Part shown: piece after piece, positions 25,824 to 35,850 of the stretch
How the letters are laid out: each line of letters starts with the position of its first letter
How positions within the stretch are numbered: the stretch's first letter is position 1
Translations under genes and position numbers: made by a program
NCBI GenBank assembly: GCA_913776965.1
Contig: CAJYQL010000109.1
Coordinates: 48,495-112,494 of the forward strand
DNA: 64,000 nt
Source of the DNA: an uncultured Xylophilus sp.
Lineage (GTDB): Bacteria; Pseudomonadota; Gammaproteobacteria; Burkholderiales; Burkholderiaceae_C
Reading direction: 5' to 3'
The notes under the pieces: model-generated
The model's input: the letters and a program-made list of their open reading frames with translations, nothing else
The model's database searches: none
What the model was told of the DNA's origin: nothing

Positions 25824-28175
25824 ATGAGCATTCGTCAACGCATCGTTTTCCTGGTCGCCCTCGTGTTCGCCACGCTCGCGCTGATCGGCGGCTACGCCGT
25901 CCACCAGGCACGCAGCAGTTCGGTCGAGGTCCGCGCCGTCACCGAGGGCGTCGTGCCCAGCGCGATCCAGTCGGTCGAGCTGATGACGCAGCTGAAGGAT
26001 GTGCAGATCGCCGCGTTGTCGATGGTGGCCGCACCCGACGTCGACACCGCGCGCCGCCTGCTGGAGGAACTGAACGCCAAGAAGGCGGGCCTGCAGCGCA
26101 TGCTCGACGAGCAGCTGGGCCAGGCCGACAGCCACGCTCAGCGCGGGTTGATCAAGGAGGCGCAGGAAAGCCTGCGCAACTATTTCGACGCGATCAACGA
26201 CACCGCCGGCTTCAAGCTCGCCGGCCAGACCGCGCTGGCCGAGGCCACGATGGGCGCGACCGTGGACCAGTACCTGCGGGAGCAGGGCCAGATGATCGAC
26301 GCGGTGCAGGTCGAGAAACGCCGCAGCAAGGACGCCGCGATCGACGGCCTGAACCGCCGCCTCGGCGACACCACGGTGGCGCTGTCGGTGATCAGCGCCG
26401 TGGCGGTGCTCGGGCTCGGGGTGATCGGCTGGCTGCTGTACCGCCAGGTGGTGCACCCGATCGGCGAGATGGAGGCGAAGATGACCGAGATCGCCACCAG
26501 CCAGGATTTCACCCACCGCCTGAGCGTCGGCCGCAACGACGAGATCGGCCGGTCGATGACCGCCTTCAACGCGATGGTCGAGCGTATCGAGGAAAGCACG
26601 GCGCTGGTGCGCCAGAAGGCGGCGGACATCCAGGCGCTGCTGCAGAACATCCCGCAGGGCATCCTGACGGTCGAGGCGGGCGGCACCGTGCATCCGGAAT
26701 ATTCCGCGCATCTGCCGGCGATCCTCGGCACGCCCGACATCGCCGGCCGCGACGCGGTGCAGCTCGTGCTGGCCGACGCCGACCTGAGCGCCGACACGCT
26801 GGCCCAGGCCGAGGCCGCACTGCACGCCTGCATCGGGGAAGACGCGATGAACTTCGACTTCAACGCGCACCTGCTGCCCACCGAGATCCGCCGGGTCGAT
26901 GCGGACGGCCGCATCCAGGTGCTGGAGCTCGGCTGGTCGCCGATCGCGCAGGACGACGGCACGCTGCTGCGCGTGATGCTCTGCGTGCGCGACGTGACCG
27001 AACTGCGTGCGCTGGCGCTGGCCGCCGGTCAGCAGAAGCGCGAACTCGACATCATCGGCGAGATCCTCGCGGTGCAGCACGAGAAGTTCCACGGCTTCGT
27101 CGAGAGTGCGCGGGAGCTGATCGAGGCCAACGACCGCATCGTCCGTGAAGCGGCGCAGGCCGGTGCGCAGGCGCGCGCGTCGGCCGTCGGTCTGCTGTTT
27201 CGCAACATGCACACCGTCAAGGGCAACGCGCGGACCTACGGCCTGCGCCACCTCGCCGACGTCATGCACCGTGCGGAGCAGACCTACGACGCGCTGCGCA
27301 GCGGCGAGGCCGAATGGTCGACCGCGACGCTCTGCGCCGATCTGTCGGCTGCGCAAGAGGTGCTGGCGGAATACACCCAGATCAACAGCGGCACGCTCGG
27401 CCGCACCGGCCCGGGCCGGCGCGGCGACAGCGAGAAGTTCGTGCTGATGGCCCGCGACGATCTGCAGGCGGTGCTCGCGCATCTGGACGCCGGCGAGGCG
27501 GCAGGCGGCGAACGGCTGCTCGCGGCGAGCCGCCAGGTCCGTCGCACGCTGCGGCGGGCCGGCACCGAGCGCCTGGAGGCGATCCTGCGCGGCGTCACCG
27601 ACAGCCTGCCCGCGCTGGCCGAGGAACTCGGCAAGGAGCCGCCGCAGGTGCTGGTCGACGACGGCGGCATCGCGATCCGCAGCCAGCTGTCGGGCGTGCT
27701 GCGCAATGCCTGCATGCACCTGCTGCGCAACGCGGTGGACCACGGCATCGAGGAACCGCTGGTGCGCATCGCCCGCGGCAAGAGCGCCATCGGCCACATC
27801 CGGCTGGTGCTGGAGATGGACCGCGACATGATGCGCCTGCGGTTGCAGGACGACGGCCGCGGGCTGCATATCGACGCGATCCGCCAGAAGGCGATCGCCC
27901 AGGGGCTGCTGGCCGCCGATGCCGATCCCGCGCCGGCGGACGTGGCGCGGCTGATCCTCGCGCCCGGCTTCTCGACCGCCGCGACGGTCACCAACGTGTC
28001 CGGCCGCGGTGTCGGCATGGATGCGGTGCAGGGCTTCATCGAAGCCGAGGGCGGCAGCGTGGAGATCGTGCTGCACGGTACGAACGGCCACGGCGCCTAC
28101 GCCTTCGAAACGGTGCTCAGCCTGCCGGCCGAGTTCGGCGTGGTCGAGGCCGCGGAAACCGAGGCTGCCGCATGA
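25824..28175 (+). CDS. Membrane CheA-like histidine kinase (HAMP, PAS-like, Hpt, ATPase; no CheW-like domain)
   Basis: A 783-residue membrane sensor kinase of unusual make-up. Helix 1 spans about 8-26 and helix 2 about 186-206, with a 160-residue periplasmic helical region between. HAMP lies at about 205-258 (HPIGEMEAKMTEIATSQDFT). A PAS-like domain follows at about 265-395, beginning DIQALLQNIPQGILTVE. An Hpt domain at about 415-525 carries phosphoacceptor His463 in FRNMHTVKGNARTYG. The CheA-type ATPase (620-770) has LLRNAVDHGIEEP, DDGRGLHID and SGRGVGMDAVQ. Unlike CheA it ends straight after the ATPase, without the CheW-like P5 domain. The phosphate presumably goes to the CheY encoded four genes downstream. 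The signal is unknown. The next gene overlaps by ATGA. Confidence 0.88.
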   Translation: MSIRQRIVFLVALVFATLALIGGYAVHQARSSSVEVRAVTEGVVPSAIQSVELMTQLKDVQIAALSMVAAPDVDTARRLLEELNAKKAGLQRMLDEQLGQADSHAQRGLIKEAQESLRNYFDAINDTAGFKLAGQTALAEATMGATVDQYLREQGQMIDAVQVEKRRSKDAAIDGLNRRLGDTTVALSVISAVAVLGLGVIGWLLYRQVVHPIGEMEAKMTEIATSQDFTHRLSVGRNDEIGRSMTAFNAMVERIEESTALVRQKAADIQALLQNIPQGILTVEAGGTVHPEYSAHLPAILGTPDIAGRDAVQLVLADADLSADTLAQAEAALHACIGEDAMNFDFNAHLLPTEIRRVDADGRIQVLELGWSPIAQDDGTLLRVMLCVRDVTELRALALAAGQQKRELDIIGEILAVQHEKFHGFVESARELIEANDRIVREAAQAGAQARASAVGLLFRNMHTVKGNARTYGLRHLADVMHRAEQTYDALRSGEAEWSTATLCADLSAAQEVLAEYTQINSGTLGRTGPGRRGDSEKFVLMARDDLQAVLAHLDAGEAAGGERLLAASRQVRRTLRRAGTERLEAILRGVTDSLPALAEELGKEPPQVLVDDGGIAIRSQLSGVLRNACMHLLRNAVDHGIEEPLVRIARGKSAIGHIRLVLEMDRDMMRLRLQDDGRGLHIDAIRQKAIAQGLLAADADPAPADVARLILAPGFSTAATVTNVSGRGVGMDAVQGFIEAEGGSVEIVLHGTNGHGAYAFETVLSLPAEFGVVEAAETEAAA

Positions 28176-28903
28176 ACGAGGTGCTGGTCTTCCTCGGCGG
28201 GATCGCCGCCGGCGCAGCGGTGATGGCGCCGTTCCTGGTGGCCGCCCGCCGTGCGCTGCAACGCGCCGCGGCCGACGGCGCTGCGGTGTCCGCCGTGCGG
28301 GCGCTGGAGCCGACCGCGACCGACCTGCAGGCCGAGATCGACGCGCTGGAGCAGCGTTTCCGGGCCGAGGTCAGTGCACGCGAAGCGCAGTGGACCGATG
28401 CCCGCGCCGATTACGAAGAGCGGCTGCAGACCACGGCGGCCGAAGCGCTCGGCAGGCATACCGGGGTGCGGCGGCATGCCGACGATCTCGCGGCCGCCAT
28501 CGCGGCCCTGCAGCGCAGCGAACAGACCTTCGACCGCTGGAACACCGGCATGAAAGTGCTGCTGGACCACAACCGGGGCATGCACCACAAGAACGACGAG
28601 TTCTCCTCGATCGTGCGGCAGATGGTGATCGTCGCCCTCAATGCCTCGATCGAGGCCGCGCGTGCCGGCGCCGTCGGGCGCGGATTCGCGATCGTCGCCA
28701 ACGAGATGCGCGACCTGTCGGCCCGTGCCGAGGCGCTGTCGGGCGACTACCGCAAGACGCTGTACGAGAACGACCTGATCACCGCGACCACCTTCCAGGA
28801 CATGCAGGCCAGCGGCCGCATGATCATCGGCGCGGTGCGCGGGCTGGAACTGACCAACCGCAAGAGCCTCGCGCTGCTCTCGGGCAGCGGCAGCCCTGCA
28901 TGA
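28172..28903 (+). CDS. Mini chemoreceptor-like protein (membrane anchor plus MCP signalling tip)
   Basis: A 243-residue protein. An N-terminal helix (about 4-24, VLVFLGGIAAGAAVMAPFLV) anchors it in the membrane. A coiled coil (about 50-115) follows, then the conserved chemoreceptor tip at about 147-182, with IVALNASIEAARAGAVGRGF and AIVANEMRDLSARA. It lacks a periplasmic sensor domain, HAMP and most of the long methylation helices. In ordinary receptors this tip contacts CheA and CheW. With no CheW gene here, direct contact with the upstream kinase is the natural guess. The ATG overlaps the kinase stop, and its own stop overlaps the next ATG, so the three are translationally coupled. Confidence 0.85.
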   Translation: MNEVLVFLGGIAAGAAVMAPFLVAARRALQRAAADGAAVSAVRALEPTATDLQAEIDALEQRFRAEVSAREAQWTDARADYEERLQTTAAEALGRHTGVRRHADDLAAAIAALQRSEQTFDRWNTGMKVLLDHNRGMHHKNDEFSSIVRQMVIVALNASIEAARAGAVGRGFAIVANEMRDLSARAEALSGDYRKTLYENDLITATTFQDMQASGRMIIGAVRGLELTNRKSLALLSGSGSPA

Positions 28904-29457
28904 TCGGCGCCAACGCACAGGCGAGCCTCGACCGGCTGCTGGAGATGGGGCTGCGGACGGCGCTCGAACCGGCCGAAGGTCGGGCGCTGGACATCGCGCG
29001 CGGCGATCCGCCGGCGGCGGCCGGGCCGGCCTCGTCGATGGTCGTGCTGATGATCGCGTCGCACGGCTTCCGCATCGTCACCGCGCTGCACTTTCCGCGA
29101 ACCGATGCGGTGCGCGCGCACTTCGAACGCCTGGGCCGCATGACGGCCGGCGATCCGTCGGCCCAGGCGTTCGACGATGCGATCTCCGAAAGCGCCAACA
29201 TGTGCTGCGGGGCGATCAACCGCGAGATCGGCCGGTTCTTCGACTACACCGGCATGTCGACGCCCCACATCATCGACAGCCGCAGCGGCCCGCACCTCGA
29301 CCGGCTCACCCACCACCATCTGCGCCACTACCGGATCGTGGCCGAGTACAGAGCGGTCTTCCACGCCAGCCTGTGCGCCTTCGCCCACACACCGATGGAC
29401 TTTGTCTGGGAGCCGGAGACGGCTCCGGATACGACGGGCGAACTCGAACTCTTCTGA
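28900..29457 (+). CDS. CheC/CheX-type phosphatase-like protein
   Basis: A 185-residue soluble protein. FDDAISESANMCCGAINREI fits the CheC/CheX active-site signature D-x3-E-x2-N, and a Pro follows about 22 residues later (MSTPHIID). In that family the Glu and Asn take part in CheY-phosphate hydrolysis. It is therefore a candidate phosphatase for the CheY of this operon. The remainder is weakly conserved. The C-terminus is GELELF, identical to the end of the next gene's product. Assignment rests on the short motif and genomic context, not on overall similarity. Confidence 0.7.
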   Translation: MIGANAQASLDRLLEMGLRTALEPAEGRALDIARGDPPAAAGPASSMVVLMIASHGFRIVTALHFPRTDAVRAHFERLGRMTAGDPSAQAFDDAISESANMCCGAINREIGRFFDYTGMSTPHIIDSRSGPHLDRLTHHHLRHYRIVAEYRAVFHASLCAFAHTPMDFVWEPETAPDTTGELELF

Positions 29458-29482
29458 CCGCCGCAACGACGGCCTTTTGCCC

Positions 29483-30463
29483 ATGCTTGCCGAAACCCCT
29501 CCGATGCCCGTCAGCAAGGTGCTGGTGCTCGACACCGACGCTGCCTGCCAAGCCACCATCGCCGCCTTCTGCGCCGCGCAGCGTCTGCAGCCGCACAAGG
29601 TGCGCGCCGACAACATACTTGCGGTGCTGCGCTCCAACATCGACCTGGGTGCGATCTTCCTGTCGAACCGGATCGGCGACGACGCCCACGCGGGCATTTC
29701 GCTGGGACGGCACATCCATGCGGTGCGGCCGGAGCTGCCGATCTTCCTGCGGGCCGAGACGGCCGCGGATGCGCAGGCGCTGCCCAATGACGCGCGCCGC
29801 TGCTTCGCCGCGGTCTACGTTAGGACATCGATTGACGAGCTGGTGCCGCTGGTGCAGCAGACGATCTTCAGTCTGGTCTATCCGCCAGCGCTGGTCCGCG
29901 GCATCGCGGAGATCACACGATCGTCGCTCGAGAGCCAGTTCCGCGGCCTCGATCTGCAGATGGACCCGCCGTTCATCGTGCGCGACCGGCTGATTTACGG
30001 CGAGATCTTCACGCTGATCCCGATCGAGAGCCATTGGTGCCGCGGCTTCATGACGCTGCAGACCGAGGAGGCCGCCCTGCAGCGCCTGGTGCGCGGCGGC
30101 CATACCGCGCTGGCTCCGGCCGACGCCGACGACTTCCGCAGCCTCAACGGCATCCTGGGCGAGATCACCAACCTGGTGTGGGGCGGCTTCCGCAACCGGT
30201 ACGACGACCATCAACCGCGCAGCCGCACGCTGTCGCAGGTGCCGATCGTCGTCAACCACCTGCACCGCTACATCTCGTTCGGGTCGACCGATCCGCAGCT
30301 GTGCTTCCGCTGCGTGCTGCATGCACCGAGCGATCCGCAGATGGAGCCGGTAACGATCTACCAGCGCTTCGTGTTCAGCCTGGACTGGTCGCCGGACGAC
30401 TTCCGCGAGAACACCGCCTCGGCCGACAGCCTGGTCGAGGCTGGTGAACTCGAACTTTTCTGA
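29483..30463 (+). CDS. Degenerate receiver fused to a CheX-like domain
   Basis: A 326-residue protein. Residues about 8-135 look like a receiver (VSKVLVLDTDAACQATIAAF), but the strand-3 position that should hold the phosphoacceptor Asp reads GAIFLSNRIGDD, so phosphorylation there is unlikely. Residues about 150-315 are CheX-like. LNGILGEITNLVWGGF contains the E-x2-N pair, with LSQVPIVV about 24 residues later. It ends GELELF like the preceding gene. It probably senses or dephosphorylates CheY rather than acting as an output. Start ATG at 29483; an alternative ATG at 29504 gives MPVSKVLVLD directly. Confidence 0.7.
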   Translation: MLAETPPMPVSKVLVLDTDAACQATIAAFCAAQRLQPHKVRADNILAVLRSNIDLGAIFLSNRIGDDAHAGISLGRHIHAVRPELPIFLRAETAADAQALPNDARRCFAAVYVRTSIDELVPLVQQTIFSLVYPPALVRGIAEITRSSLESQFRGLDLQMDPPFIVRDRLIYGEIFTLIPIESHWCRGFMTLQTEEAALQRLVRGGHTALAPADADDFRSLNGILGEITNLVWGGFRNRYDDHQPRSRTLSQVPIVVNHLHRYISFGSTDPQLCFRCVLHAPSDPQMEPVTIYQRFVFSLDWSPDDFRENTASADSLVEAGELELF

Positions 30464-30507
30464 CACCGCGATTTCCGCAGCATTTCTTTTCACAAGGCAG
30501 ATTTTTC

Positions 30508-30876
30508 ATGGCGCAGATCCTCGTCGTCGACGATTCCAGCACCGTCCGCAACGAAGTGGGCGATTTCCTCAAGCAGAACGGCCTGAGCGTGTCCTTCGCG
30601 GTGGACGGCCGCGACGGCCTCGCCAAGCTGCAGGCGGACCCGGGTGTGAAGCTGGTGGTGTGCGACGTCAACATGCCCAACATGGACGGCCTGACGATGG
30701 CCGAGAAGGTACGCAGCGATCTGCGCAACAGCAGCGTCGCGATCGTCATGCTGACGACCGAGAATTCGCCCGCCATGAAGGAGCGTGGCAAGGCGGTGGG
30801 CATCAAGGGATGGATCGTCAAGCCGTTCAACGGTGCCGCCGTCCTCGGCTCCTTCAAGAAGCTGGTCGGCGCTTGA
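30508..30876 (+). CDS. CheY-like single-domain response regulator
   Basis: A 122-residue receiver with no output domain. ILVVDDSSTVRNEVGDFLKQ holds the acidic metal pair; LVVCDVNMPNMDG holds the phosphoacceptor Asp; IVMLTTEN has the conserved Thr and GWIVKPFNG the Lys. The start is preceded by AAGGCAG and a 9-bp spacer. It closes the five-gene operon, 44 bp after the CheX fusion gene. Without a DNA-binding domain it must act by protein contact, e.g. on a motor, a pilus ATPase or another kinase. No flagellar or pilus genes are nearby, so its target is unknown. Confidence 0.9.
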   Translation: MAQILVVDDSSTVRNEVGDFLKQNGLSVSFAVDGRDGLAKLQADPGVKLVVCDVNMPNMDGLTMAEKVRSDLRNSSVAIVMLTTENSPAMKERGKAVGIKGWIVKPFNGAAVLGSFKKLVGA

Positions 30877-30891
30877 CGATCCGGCGCAGCG

Positions 30892-31653
30892 TCAGCTGCG
30901 CCAGTGCTCGGCCACCCATTGGGCGGGCCGGATGAAACGGAAACGCCGGTTGCGCCGCCCCGCGAGGGCATCCGGCGGATTGCATTCGCCGTGAAAGATC
31001 ACGACCCGTGCATCCTCGGGTATGCGGGGCGCCTGCCAGTAATTGAGCGGCCACGGCGGGATGCTGTGGTACTTGAAGCTCGGGCACCAGGCGGCCGGCC
31101 AGTACTGCAGCCGGCCCTGCCGGTGCAGGTAGTCCGAGAGGAAGGCCTGCTCGTTGCGGAAACGTCTGCGCACCGCATCCTCGTGGGCACCGAAGTAGTC
31201 CAGCACGTCGGTATGGGCGCCGATCCGGAACCGGTACACCGACGAGTTGCCGGTGACGCGCCAGGGCCGCTTGTAGTCCTTGATGATCAGGAAGTCGCCC
31301 GGATGCTCGAAGAAACTGTCGAGACTTCCGACCACCACCACGTCCACGTCGAGGAACAGCGCCGTGCCCTTCAGGCCGTACAGATCGCGCAGGTCGGCAC
31401 TGAAGGTGGTGAGCTTGCGCCAGGCACGGTCGTTCACACCGGGGCGCTCCGGCTTGATGGCGAACGCCGGGATCGGATGGAATTCCACCTCCGGCCGGAT
31501 GCCGCTGCCGTCGTCCGTCAGGCAGACGAAACGGAAGTCGCCGCGCAGGTGCCGGCGGACCATGCCGTAGAGGTTGTTGACATAGGAGGGGCCGTACTTG
31601 GTGCCCCATTTCATGCACAGGACGATCCGTGCGTCCGGAACCGCTGTCGCCAT
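30892..31653 (-). CDS. Putative glycosyltransferase
   Basis: A 253-residue protein that looks like a small nucleotide-sugar glycosyltransferase. FRFVCLTDDGSGIRPEVEFH and GTALFLDVDVVVVGSLDSFF place a D-x-D metal motif in the usual position for GT8-like or related enzymes. FRNEQAFLSDYLHRQGRLQY, SFKYHSIPPWPLNYW and VVIFHGECNPPDAL also fit. No membrane segments are present. The acceptor is unknown. It starts 4 bp after yhbY and converges with the CheY gene (15 bp between stops), so it is not part of the chemosensory operon. The start MATAVPDAR is chosen over an Arg/Ser-rich extension of 17 residues. Confidence 0.75.
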   Translation of the reverse strand: MATAVPDARIVLCMKWGTKYGPSYVNNLYGMVRRHLRGDFRFVCLTDDGSGIRPEVEFHPIPAFAIKPERPGVNDRAWRKLTTFSADLRDLYGLKGTALFLDVDVVVVGSLDSFFEHPGDFLIIKDYKRPWRVTGNSSVYRFRIGAHTDVLDYFGAHEDAVRRRFRNEQAFLSDYLHRQGRLQYWPAAWCPSFKYHSIPPWPLNYWQAPRIPEDARVVIFHGECNPPDALAGRRNRRFRFIRPAQWVAEHWRS

Positions 31654-31657
31654 GCTT

Positions 31658-32128
31658 CTAGTCGGACTGGCGCTTCTTGATCGAGGTCTTCTTGGGCTTG
31701 GCACGCTTGATCTGGCCGCCCGAGGTCAGCCGCTGGTTGCCCAGCACCCGCAGGATCTTCACCTCCGGCCGCTGGCCGCCACGGCCGTGCTTCAGGATCT
31801 TGACTTCGCGCGGACCGGGACGACGGTCGGCGTCGGCCGCCTTTTCCTTCTCGGGCCGGGGGCGCCAGAGCACGAACAGCTTGCCGATGTGCTGGACGGG
31901 GGCGGCGCCGAGTTCGTCGGCGAGGGACTGGTACAGGGCTTCGCGGGCGACGCGGTCGTCGAGCGCGGCACGGACCTTGATCAGGCCGTGGGCGTCGAGC
32001 GCGGCGCCGATCTCCTTCTGCACCGCCGGCGTGAGGCCGTCGGAGCCGATCATCACCACCGGCTGCAGGTGGTGGGCTTCGGCGCGGTATTCCCGGCGCT
32101 GGACGGGGGTCAATGGAATCTGGGGCAT
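31658..32128 (-). CDS. yhbY: YhbY-type CRM-domain RNA-binding protein
   Basis: A 156-residue ribosome-assembly protein of the YhbY family, which associates with pre-50S particles. The CRM domain covers about 1-95: [60 protein letters not shown] and the C-terminal [16 protein letters not shown] basic tail of about 60 residues, rich in Arg, Lys and Gly, extends beyond the E. coli protein and probably binds RNA. It is divergent from rlmE (20 bp apart), the same neighbour as in enterobacteria, where yhbY faces rlmE-ftsH. Confidence 0.92.
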   Translation of the reverse strand: MPQIPLTPVQRREYRAEAHHLQPVVMIGSDGLTPAVQKEIGAALDAHGLIKVRAALDDRVAREALYQSLADELGAAPVQHIGKLFVLWRPRPEKEKAADADRRPGPREVKILKHGRGGQRPEVKILRVLGNQRLTSGGQIKRAKPKKTSIKKRQSD

Positions 32129-32148
32129 CCCCGTATTATCGGTGCCGC

Positions 32149-32817
32149 ATGAAAGTCAAGACCAAAAGCAAGAAGGTCAACAAGGCCTGGCTCAACGAGC
32201 ACGTCAACGATACCTATGTCAAGCTGGCCGCGAAGGAGGGCTACCGCGCCCGCGCGGCCTACAAGCTGCAGGAGATCGACGAGAGCCTTGACCTCATCCG
32301 GCCCGGCCATGTGGTGGTGGACCTGGGCTCTGCGCCGGGCGCCTGGAGCCAGTATGTGCGCCGGCGCCTCTCGCCCGACGGCGCCGCCGCCGGTGCGCTC
32401 AATGGCGCGATCGTGGCGCTCGACCTCCTGCCGATGGAGCCGATCGAGGGCGTGCATTTCATCCAGGGCGACTTCCGCGAGGCCGACGTGCTGGCGCGCC
32501 TGGAAGAGGCGGTGCAGGGGCGGCCGGTAGACGTCGTGGTGTCCGACATGGCGCCCAATCTGTCGGGCATCGGCGCGACGGACGCGGCGCGCATCGAACT
32601 GCTGATCGAACTGGCGGTGGATTTCGCGGTGCGCCACCTGCGGCCGGACGGTGCGCTGGTGGTCAAGCTTTTCCACGGCGGGGCCTACGAGCCGATGGTG
32701 GCGCTGTTCCGCGACACCTTCCGGGTGGTGAAGCCGTTCAAGCCGAAAGCCTCGCGCGACAAGTCGTCCGAAACCTTCCTGGTGGGCATCGGCCTGAAGC
32801 CTTCGGCACACGGATGA
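32149..32817 (+). CDS. rlmE: 23S rRNA 2'-O-methyltransferase (Um2552)
   Basis: RlmE (FtsJ) methylates U2552 in the ribosomal A loop, a late 50S assembly step. The 222 residues show [20 protein letters not shown] and [20 protein letters not shown], typical of Fts[21 protein letters not shown] is the SAM-binding site. [24 protein letters not shown] and [16 protein letters not shown] complete the K-D-K-E catalytic set. It lies divergent from yhbY and 150 bp before ftsH. A TATTAT sequence at 32134-32139 in the short divergent gap may be its -10. Confidence 0.96.
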   Translation: MKVKTKSKKVNKAWLNEHVNDTYVKLAAKEGYRARAAYKLQEIDESLDLIRPGHVVVDLGSAPGAWSQYVRRRLSPDGAAAGALNGAIVALDLLPMEPIEGVHFIQGDFREADVLARLEEAVQGRPVDVVVSDMAPNLSGIGATDAARIELLIELAVDFAVRHLRPDGALVVKLFHGGAYEPMVALFRDTFRVVKPFKPKASRDKSSETFLVGIGLKPSAHG

Positions 32818-32900
32818 GCCTGTGCCCGACAGGGTTTGGGGCCGCCGAATAGCCCGTCGGACGGCAGGGCCGCGACCGGGTAACCGAATCTGTCCGCCGG

Positions 32901-32935
32901 CTTGAAACACCTAGAATGCGTCACAGATACGTCAC
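32901..32935 (+). promoter_or_regulatory. Likely ftsH promoter region with a PHO-box-like repeat
   Basis: CTTGAAA at 32901-32907 equals the -35 of heat-shock (sigma-32) promoters; the matching -10 (TCACAGAT) is poor. TAGAAT at 32912 could be a sigma-70 -10. GCGTCAC-AGAT-ACGTCAC at 32918-32935 has the 7-4-7 form of the PHO boxes found elsewhere in this window. Which of these functions is unproved. Confidence 0.4.
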
Positions 32936-32967
32936 CATGATCCCCACGTTCCCCATCGGAGTCTCGT

Positions 32968-34887
<1,920 letters not shown>

Positions 34888-34908
34888 ACGTGCAGGCGCT
34901 AGAACAGT

Positions 34909-34930
34909 ACGGGGCTTCGGCCCCGTTTTT
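34909..34930 (+). terminator. Intrinsic terminator after ftsH
   Basis: ACGGGGC-TTCG-GCCCCGTTTTTG, a 7-bp stem with a TTCG loop 21 bp past the ftsH stop. Because folP starts directly after it, it may attenuate rather than fully separate the two genes. Confidence 0.88.
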
Positions 34931-34944
34931 GCGTGGGGCCGATC

Positions 34945-35850
34945 GTGACGCGCGTTGAGAACGGCAGTTCGGCGGTGACGCAGGTGTGGCAGGCCGGACG
35001 CTTTGTGATCGACCTGACGCAGCCCCGGGTCATGGGCATCGTGAACGTCACGCCCGACTCGTTCTCCGACGGCGGGCATCACGCGGACGCCACGTCGGCT
35101 CTCCGGCATGCCGAGCAACTTCTGCGGGAAGGCGCCCACATCCTCGACATCGGCGGTGAATCGACGCGCCCGGGTAGTCCGCCGGTCGACGAAGCGGAGG
35201 AACTGCGCCGTGTGCTGCCCGTCGTGCAGGCGGCTGTGCCGTTCGGTGTGCCTCTCTCAGTGGATACCTACAAGCCGGCCGTGATGCGGGCGGCGCTCGA
35301 TGCCGGGGCTGACATCGTGAACGATGTCTGGGCCCTGCGCCAGGCCGGCGCCGAGGACGCCGTGGCGGGCCATCCGTCCTGCGGGGTTTGCCTGATGCAC
35401 ATGCACCGCGATCCGTCGAGCATGCAGACCGCACCCATGGAGGGCGACGTGGTACCTGCAGTTCATGCATTTCTGGCCGACCGGGGCGCGGCCCTGCAGG
35501 CGCAGGGTGTGGCCGCGGACCGCATCGTGCTGGATCCCGGTATCGGCTTCGGCAAGACAGTCGAGCAGAATTTTCATCTGCTGGCGCACCAGCGGGCAGC
35601 GGTGCCCCTGCCGTATGCGATCCTCGCCGGCTGGTCGCGCAAGTCGTCGCTGGGCTCCGTGACGGGACGAAGCGTCCAGGACCGCATGGCGGCAAGCATT
35701 GCGGCAGCGCTGCTGGCGGTCGAGCGCGGAGCAGCGGTGGTCCGGGTGCATGATGTGGCGGCTACCGCCGATGCGCTGGCAATCCTTCGGGCGGTTCACC
35801 ACCACAACGCACCATCGCCTGATTCGAAACGAAAAGAGACTTTTCCATGA
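34945..35850 (+). CDS. folP: Dihydropteroate synthase
   Basis: Joins p-aminobenzoate to the pterin diphosphate in folate synthesis; the sulfonamide target. About 301 residues with [81 protein letters not shown] and GWSRKSSLG; all family loops are present. The start is uncertain: GTG codons at 34933, 34945 and 34978 are all possible and none has a good ribosome binding site. The conserved region begins near [12 protein letters not shown]. The stop overlaps the glmM start (ATGA). The ftsH-folP-glmM order is common in proteobacteria. Confidence 0.93.
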   Translation: MTRVENGSSAVTQVWQAGRFVIDLTQPRVMGIVNVTPDSFSDGGHHADATSALRHAEQLLREGAHILDIGGESTRPGSPPVDEAEELRRVLPVVQAAVPFGVPLSVDTYKPAVMRAALDAGADIVNDVWALRQAGAEDAVAGHPSCGVCLMHMHRDPSSMQTAPMEGDVVPAVHAFLADRGAALQAQGVAADRIVLDPGIGFGKTVEQNFHLLAHQRAAVPLPYAILAGWSRKSSLGSVTGRSVQDRMAASIAAALLAVERGAAVVRVHDVAATADALAILRAVHHHNAPSPDSKRKETFP

